Assembly: GCA_000169995.1 (NCBI GenBank)
Contig: AAZW01000032.1
Coordinates: forward strand, 1 to 56,514
Reading direction: 5' to 3'
DNA: 56,514 nt
From: Vibrionales bacterium SWAT-3
GTDB taxonomy: Bacteria; Pseudomonadota; Gammaproteobacteria; Enterobacterales; Vibrionaceae
The notes beneath the pieces were generated by a model that was not told where the DNA came from, made no database searches, and saw only the letters and a program-made list of their open reading frames with translations. Below, piece after piece: positions 51,689-56,514 of this stretch (within the stretch, counting starts at the first letter, position 1; the number at the start of each line of letters is the position of its first letter). The position numbers and the translations under genes were made by a program.

Positions 51689-52549
51689 ATGATTAAACGT
51701 TACTTAATTTCATTATTATTGCTCGCTGCTGCGGGAACAGTCGCGTATACCTACTATCAATCCTATACAAGTAACCCTTGGACAAGAGATGGTCAGGTCA
51801 GTGCTTACATTGTATCTATAACACCTCGTGTTACCGGACAAGTTACTAAGGTCCATGTGGATGATAACTCGCACGTTTCTAAAGGTGACTTGCTCTTTGA
51901 AATTGACCCTAGTATTTACAAAGCGGCTTACCACAAGGCATTAGCAACGCAAAAACAAGCGCTTGCACTATTAGCGAAAGCAAAAAATGAAGAGCAACGT
52001 GCCGTTAACCTACAAAAGCGCACACCTGGCGCAGTGCCTATTCTAACGCTCAACAATTTGAGCAATGCGGTTGAAACTTCTGCTGCTAATGTAGAGCTAG
52101 CAAAAGCAAATGTTGAAGAAGCACAATTGAACCTGAAGTTTACCAAGGTTTATGCGCCGACAAATGGCTACATTACTAACTTAAATCTACGTGCAGGTTC
52201 TCAGGTTGTAGCCAACACACCAGTAGTAGCCTTGATTGATGAAGACAGCTTCTGGATTGAAGGCTACTTCAAAGAAACCGACCTAGTGGGTGTTGAATCC
52301 AATAATAAAGCGTTGGTCACGCTCATGATGCATAACGATATCCTATTGGAAGGCCATATAAAAAGCATTGGGTTTGGTATTGCCAAACAAGATGGAAGCA
52401 CTGGTAACGATCTTTTACCTAACGTTAATCCAAATTTTCAATGGATCCGTCTTGCTCAGCGTATCCCAATTAAAGTAGAGCTCGATAAGGTGCCTGAGGA
52501 CTTACAACTTCGCGTAGGCATGACGGCTTCGATCAAAATAATTAAGTAG
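51689..52549 (+). CDS. Efflux periplasmic adaptor, HlyD/AaeA-like
   Basis: The 286-residue protein has one N-terminal membrane anchor (about 5-23), a lipoyl/barrel-sandwich domain (NPWTRDGQVSAYIVSITPRVTGQV, then VYAPTNGYITNLNLRAGSQV) around an alpha-helical hairpin (about 72-125), and a beta-barrel end. Such adaptors link an inner-membrane pump to an outer-membrane channel, here the FUSC-like gene 13 bp downstream. No outer-membrane channel gene is present, so a TolC-type protein is presumably shared. Confidence 0.92.
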   Translation: MIKRYLISLLLLAAAGTVAYTYYQSYTSNPWTRDGQVSAYIVSITPRVTGQVTKVHVDDNSHVSKGDLLFEIDPSIYKAAYHKALATQKQALALLAKAKNEEQRAVNLQKRTPGAVPILTLNNLSNAVETSAANVELAKANVEEAQLNLKFTKVYAPTNGYITNLNLRAGSQVVANTPVVALIDEDSFWIEGYFKETDLVGVESNNKALVTLMMHNDILLEGHIKSIGFGIAKQDGSTGNDLLPNVNPNFQWIRLAQRIPIKVELDKVPEDLQLRVGMTASIKIIK

Positions 52550-52562
52550 AAGTGTGGGTTTT

Positions 52563-53918
52563 ATGTTCAGTGCATCAACTAAAGAAGCAATTAAAGCTGC
52601 GCTTTCTATTGTCATCGCGATCTGCCTTGCCCTGTGTTTTCAATGGGAGAAGCCATATTGGGCTGCGATAGCCGTTGCCGTAATGGCATTAAATGAAAGC
52701 TTTGCACACTCAATAAACAAAGGTCATAACCGGTTGATGGGAACTTTGTTGGGAACCGGTTATGCCTTTTTTCTGCTCGCCATGTTTTCGCAAGACCGCT
52801 TATTGTTTTTGACGTTCTTTACCCTATTTCTTGGGGTATGTATTTTTATGTCAAGCGACGATAAATACGGCTATATATTTTCGATCGGCTTTGCTGTCTG
52901 CTCCATCATTGCTTGTATGGGTGGATTCGACAACCAAGCTACGTTCTATTTTGCTGTGTTACGTATACAAGAGACCCTTCTTGGCGTAATCACATTTTCA
53001 ATAGTCTATCGTTTACTTTGGCCAGTGAACACAGAGCAACAATTTGTACAACGCTTTGAATCTAGCAAAGAAACTCTGTTATCAGCAATGCGAAACCCAA
53101 CACAGCTCGATGTTGAAGCGTTAGAGGCTAATTCTACGAACATTGATAAGCTGTATCAGTTATTAAACTTACCACTATCGGGAAGTTACCATTTAAAACA
53201 GAATGTTAAATCATGGCGTTTACGAATCAACGAAATGGCCCATATCCAAGGACGTTTGCTTGAACTTGCTTCTGACGAACATGATGACGCTATTCATTGG
53301 CCGATACTGGTTAAGAATATGGAACAGTTAGATTTAATGATGGCTCACCACTCTCTGGTCGAGGGAGAACCTTTGGTCATGATGAGCCATCCGAAGGTGT
53401 GCTGGCACCAAGAACATCGCACTTTTGTTCAGCACTTAAATGAAGATGGCCGAAAAGTTCTACAGGGTGTGTCCATGTTTGTAACGTCACTATTGGTTTG
53501 GATATACCTTCCTGTTCCGGGTGGTTTTATCTTTCCGATGATCGCAGGCATATTCTCTTCGATGCTACCAACCATGCCACCCAGTGTTATCAAAGATGCT
53601 TTTTTTGGTGTAATTGGAACGGGTACGGTTATCTTACTTCAATACATCTTCATCATGCCGATGATGACTGAGTTGTGGCAACTTGCGCTATTCTACTTCA
53701 TCAATAGCGTGGTGATCTGGAAGGTTTTTGCTACACCTAAACTGATGGTACATCGAGTCTTGGGGATCAACTTGTTAGTCGTACTTACCTCCGGAGCTTT
53801 GAACCTTACACCTGTATATCGGATTGAGACGCCACTGCTTATGTTGACCACTCTTCTAATTATTTTGATGATTGCCAAGCTGTTTACCGACCTGTTCAGA
53901 GTAAAAGCGGCGGTTTGA
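52563..53918 (+). CDS. FUSC-family efflux pump, AaeB-like but short
   Basis: The 451-residue protein has an N-terminal membrane block (about 8-165, six helices), a cytoplasmic middle domain (about 170-310) and a second C-terminal membrane block (about 315-445; VWIYLPVPGGFIFPMIAGIF). E. coli AaeB is about 655 residues, so this pump is shortened, mainly in the middle. A GTG at 52554 is an alternative start. With the adaptor and AaeX-like protein it forms an efflux operon next to its LysR regulator. Confidence 0.88.
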   Translation: MFSASTKEAIKAALSIVIAICLALCFQWEKPYWAAIAVAVMALNESFAHSINKGHNRLMGTLLGTGYAFFLLAMFSQDRLLFLTFFTLFLGVCIFMSSDDKYGYIFSIGFAVCSIIACMGGFDNQATFYFAVLRIQETLLGVITFSIVYRLLWPVNTEQQFVQRFESSKETLLSAMRNPTQLDVEALEANSTNIDKLYQLLNLPLSGSYHLKQNVKSWRLRINEMAHIQGRLLELASDEHDDAIHWPILVKNMEQLDLMMAHHSLVEGEPLVMMSHPKVCWHQEHRTFVQHLNEDGRKVLQGVSMFVTSLLVWIYLPVPGGFIFPMIAGIFSSMLPTMPPSVIKDAFFGVIGTGTVILLQYIFIMPMMTELWQLALFYFINSVVIWKVFATPKLMVHRVLGINLLVVLTSGALNLTPVYRIETPLLMLTTLLIILMIAKLFTDLFRVKAAV

Positions 53919-53959
53919 TTTGATGGAGGCTAGTAGAAAATGGTGGAACAACCGACACA

Positions 53960-53985
53960 AAAAAGGCGCAATCAAGCGCCTTTTT
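53960..53985. terminator. Terminator between efflux operon and helicase gene
   Basis: AAAAAGGCGC/GCGCCTTTTT with loop AATCAA serves two convergent units. Confidence 0.92.
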
Positions 53986-54028
53986 CTGTATCGATAATTA
54001 CTGACTCACCGATAGTCACCGATTCATA

Positions 54029-55315
54029 TCAGTTGTTTTTCAGCCAAACATCTTGGTTTTGTGCTGCTTTCTTCTTCTTTTTCTTACCTGTGCCAGCAGG
54101 TGGCGCAACAGGTTTAAGCGCTGCAATCAGTTCAGCAACCGCTTCTGCATCCACTTCAAAGCCTTCGATTTGCTCACGCTCAAGACGAATCTTGTTCTTC
54201 TTCTCGATGATTTTGAAGTGATGGTAATCTTCGTGATCGATCAGAGATAAGGCTAGACCAACCTCTCCCGCACGACCACTTCGGCCAATACGGTGCATGT
54301 AGTCTGATGGGCTACGCGGTAAATCAAAGTTGATAACCACTGGAAGCTTTTCAATATCCAGACCACGTGCTGCGATGTCTGTTGCGATCAAAACATCAAT
54401 CTCGCCAGATTTGAAATCTTCAAGGATACGAGTACGTGAACCTTGACCTTTATCACCGTGGAAGACTTCTGCAATGATACCGCGCTTGTAAAGCTTGTCT
54501 GCTAGATGTTCACAGCTGTTCTTTGCATTCACGAAGATCAGCGCTTGGCGCCATTCGTGTTGCTGAATCAGGTGCGCTAACAATGCTGTCTTACGGCCTT
54601 TTTCTACTTCGAATACACGCTGAACCAGTGTGCTCGCATTAGCACTTTGAAGTTGGACTTCAATTGGGTCAGTCAGTAGTTCGTGAGTAAGCGTTTGAAC
54701 TTGCTCTGGGAACGTTGCAGAGAACAATAGAGTTTGCTTCTTGCTTGGCAGTAACTTCAAGATCGCGTCTAGTTCTTCTGTAAAGCCAAGGCTTAACATT
54801 CGATCCGCTTCATCAAGCACGAGCGTTTTGACTTTATCAAGCTTGATTGCGTTACTTGAAATAAGGTCAAGCAGGCGACCTGGTGTTGCCACTAAGATAT
54901 CCGTACCACCGCGTAACGATTGCATCTGCGTGTTCACAGACACACCACCAAATACACAAACCGTTTTAATCGCACCGTTAAAATGCACTGCGTAAGATTT
55001 AACGCTATCAGCAACTTGTTTAGCCAGTTCGCGAGTCGGCACTAAGATAAGGCCAGAAACGAAGTTACCTTTGCCCGAGCGACGATCTAAAGGTGCATCT
55101 TCATGGATCTGTTGTAACAGAGGAAGTGCAAATGCAGCGGTTTTACCCGAACCAGTATTTGCGCCTGCAATTAAGTCGCGTCCTGCTAACACACTTGGAA
55201 TCACTTGCGCTTGGATAGGCGTTGGCTGTTGATATTCAAGCTCGGTAAGACGAGCCATCAAAGGAGAAATTAAGCCAAGATCAGAGAAGTTGGTTGGTGC
55301 TGTGGTGTTAGTCAT
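54029..55315 (-). CDS. rhlE: DEAD-box RNA helicase, RhlE-like
   Basis: The 428-residue helicase has the Q motif (FSDLGLISPLM, QQPTPIQAQ), Walker A ANTGSGKT, PTRELA, GG, TPGRL, DEAD (VLDEADRML), SAT and the C-terminal HRIGRSGRAG. The C-terminal tail ends in a Lys cluster (GKKKKKKAA) suitable for RNA contact. RhlE-type enzymes unwind RNA during ribosome maturation and decay. All motifs are intact. Subfamily (RhlE versus SrmB) is judged from overall sequence and less certain. Confidence 0.9.
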   Translation of the reverse strand: MTNTTAPTNFSDLGLISPLMARLTELEYQQPTPIQAQVIPSVLAGRDLIAGANTGSGKTAAFALPLLQQIHEDAPLDRRSGKGNFVSGLILVPTRELAKQVADSVKSYAVHFNGAIKTVCVFGGVSVNTQMQSLRGGTDILVATPGRLLDLISSNAIKLDKVKTLVLDEADRMLSLGFTEELDAILKLLPSKKQTLLFSATFPEQVQTLTHELLTDPIEVQLQSANASTLVQRVFEVEKGRKTALLAHLIQQHEWRQALIFVNAKNSCEHLADKLYKRGIIAEVFHGDKGQGSRTRILEDFKSGEIDVLIATDIAARGLDIEKLPVVINFDLPRSPSDYMHRIGRSGRAGEVGLALSLIDHEDYHHFKIIEKKNKIRLEREQIEGFEVDAEAVAELIAALKPVAPPAGTGKKKKKKAAQNQDVWLKNN

Positions 55316-55518
55316 TAATTGCAGGAACTCAAAGCTAAAATAATAGCGCGCTATACTATCGTATTTCCGCTGTATTACGTAACTAAATCGCCCCTTTCTA
55401 GCCTGTTACTTCAATTTAGACCAACTAAAACGGGACGAAGGCGACACAGTACCGGTTTGGTGTCGCCCCAATTGCTAACTTGATAATTGAAGGACAATTG
55501 GCGTTGAGCACCGTGAGT

Positions 55519-56259
55519 TTAATTCAACCACCCTGCTACCGTCTGTTCAGGTGCGTACGAATTAGGTGCGGTTAACCAGACAGCTACGGCATCGGGCGAA
55601 GCGACTAGCGGATCAAAGTCCACATTGAATTGCCACTCAGATTCACCACGTTGGTAGCCATCGTACACTACGACAAAATCATGCTCTAACTTCTTACCTC
55701 TGTTTTCACCCGCTTTTACACTTGTGACTTCGTTCATCGCCAATAGAGCGATATGTGCCACATAATCACCTTTACCTTCGTAACTCACGCTGAACGTGTC
55801 GCCTTTATGATTGACCGTCAACTTAGGGTTATTTTGTTGTGGGAGCGAAGGTAGTGTTCTATCAAGCCAATTGAAATAACCGCGCCACTCTTTTCCGTCA
55901 ACCACAAATCCCGGAGTATAAACCCCGCTCGTTACACCATAAGCTTTATACAAACGTTGCTTTTGACTAAACGCTTTGCTCGCGAATTTATCCCCCCAAC
56001 CGAGGTAATCCCAGTAATCGACGTGATATGCGAGCGGGATGACTTGTGTCCAAAGTGCTGGGTCATCTTCAAAAGTACTAAGGTAGGCATCAGCAGGTGG
56101 ACAACTCGAACAACCTTCAGAGGTGAACAGTTCGATAACCTGCGCAGGTTGCCCTTCGTTACTCCAGGTTTGTGCATTCGACACTGAAGGATAGAAACCG
56201 ATCGGTAAGGCAAATAAGCAGAGTTTGATCAATGATGTGTTGTGTTTGGCGTGTGACAT
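55519..56259 (-). CDS. DUF1223 secreted thioredoxin-like protein
   Basis: The 246-residue precursor has a signal peptide ending SNA (about residue 29). The DUF1223 domain follows, with VIELFTSEGCSSCPPADAYL containing a Cys-x-x-Cys pair, PLAYHVDYWDYLGWGD and YTPGFVVDGKEWRG. The fold is thioredoxin-like, so a periplasmic redox role is likely but unproven. A single gene. Confidence 0.9.
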   Translation of the reverse strand: MSHAKHNTSLIKLCLFALPIGFYPSVSNAQTWSNEGQPAQVIELFTSEGCSSCPPADAYLSTFEDDPALWTQVIPLAYHVDYWDYLGWGDKFASKAFSQKQRLYKAYGVTSGVYTPGFVVDGKEWRGYFNWLDRTLPSLPQQNNPKLTVNHKGDTFSVSYEGKGDYVAHIALLAMNEVTSVKAGENRGKKLEHDFVVVYDGYQRGESEWQFNVDFDPLVASPDAVAVWLTAPNSYAPEQTVAGWLN

Positions 56260-56340
56260 ACCGTGATCCTCATAGAAGCTACTTATCTAAAGACCGCGAT
56301 ACTTAATGTTTTCTTTCAAATACAAATTGTTCCAGATACA

Positions 56341-56371
56341 AAAACGCCAGCTAAGAAGCTGGCGTTTTTTT
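56341..56371. terminator. Terminator downstream of the partial right-edge gene
   Basis: AAAACGCCAGCT/AGCTGGCGTTTT with loop AAGA has a T-run on its right and an A-run on its left, usable on either strand. Confidence 0.9.
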
Positions 56372-56410
56372 AATTCTGTCTTTCTTCTATTCTATGCGTT
56401 TACGCTTAGA

Positions 56411-56514
56411 TTAACGGTTAACACCGATATCGCGTTGCATGTGACCAGATAGGTCGCTCGCGTAGTAACTACGTGGAGAGTTGTCTACGAAAAGAATATC
56501 AAAAATGTGTGCAA
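56411..56514 (-). CDS. 3' end of an unrecognised gene, cut by the window edge
   Basis: The frame runs from the edge to a TAA at 56411, giving 33 C-terminal residues that include FDILFVDNSPRSYYASDL and SGHMQRDIGVNR. A strong terminator follows at the expected distance, which supports it being a real gene end. The family is not recognised. Confidence 0.6.
   Translation of the reverse strand, partial: AHIFDILFVDNSPRSYYASDLSGHMQRDIGVNR

Noticed and set aside
53940..54221. 93-residue plus-strand ORF at the end of the efflux operon
   Set aside because: It runs through the terminator hairpin and antisense to the helicase gene; a shadow frame.
1..56514. CRISPR arrays, tRNA or rRNA genes
   Set aside because: No regularly spaced 25-40 bp repeats and no cloverleaf or rRNA motifs were noticed on either strand.

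Overview
The window reads as a chromosomal segment of a marine gammaproteobacterium, almost certainly a Vibrio. The clues are a FadL-VolA pair, tesA next to ybbA/ybbP, a FabV-type enoyl reductase, small proteins of types typical of vibrios, dense intrinsic terminators and about 44% GC by eye. There are no rRNA or tRNA genes, no prophage and no CRISPR array. Two insertion sequences are present: an IS3-family element (about 12093-13518) and an IS110-family element with IS1111-like ends (about 43054-44605).

Layout. 1-996 is the 5' part of a membrane diguanylate cyclase that runs off the left edge. 997-2295 is a gene-poor stretch with striking palindromes. 2296-4048 holds yciH, a small DUF3319-like gene and a Cre-like tyrosine recombinase. 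4161-9676 holds ddl, a SPOR lipoprotein, the PatZ-type acetyltransferase and a LysR regulator. 9903-13518 is a probably Fur-controlled TonB-dependent receptor whose terminator hairpin has been split by the IS3 element. 13576-14832 holds an unannotated 24-residue membrane ORF and galE. 14914-19461 is a three-gene operon (TonB-dependent receptor, YfiR-like protein, YfiN-like diguanylate cyclase), apparently an envelope-sensing c-di-GMP module. 19632-22178 is pxpABC (5-oxoprolinase), facing an FAD oxidoreductase. 23717-24248 is non-coding with a cluster of DnaA-box-like 9-mers. 24249-29266 holds ybbP, ybbA, tesA and fabV. 29445-35297 holds a GAF-EAL protein, an ABC-class ATPase and a PBP2 gene outside its usual operon. 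35380-42675 holds a J-domain protein, a 2OG-Fe(II) oxygenase, small membrane and zinc-ribbon proteins, a DMT transporter with a tandem hexamer in its leader, an SgrR-like regulator, a hotdog thioesterase and an M48 lipoprotein protease. 42805-45448 is an M50 site-2-protease gene cut in two by the IS110 element. 45807-49514 is fadL-volA, with a possible FadR operator upstream. 49737-56514 holds yjdM, a LysR-aaeXAB-like efflux locus, an RhlE-like helicase, a DUF1223 protein and the end of an unrecognised gene.

Themes. Three c-di-GMP genes occur. Lipid metabolism is represented by TesA, FabV, FadL, VolA and a hotdog thioesterase. The most unusual signals are: the IS110 insertion, which permits an in-frame reconstruction of the M50 gene and has a candidate bridge-RNA region whose hairpin is flanked by short matches to both target flanks; the Cre-like recombinase with Asn in place of the box-II His, near a 13-6-13 bp inverted repeat of recombination-site form; the DnaA-box cluster; and the IS3 element that split one terminator while carrying a terminator-like hairpin of its own.
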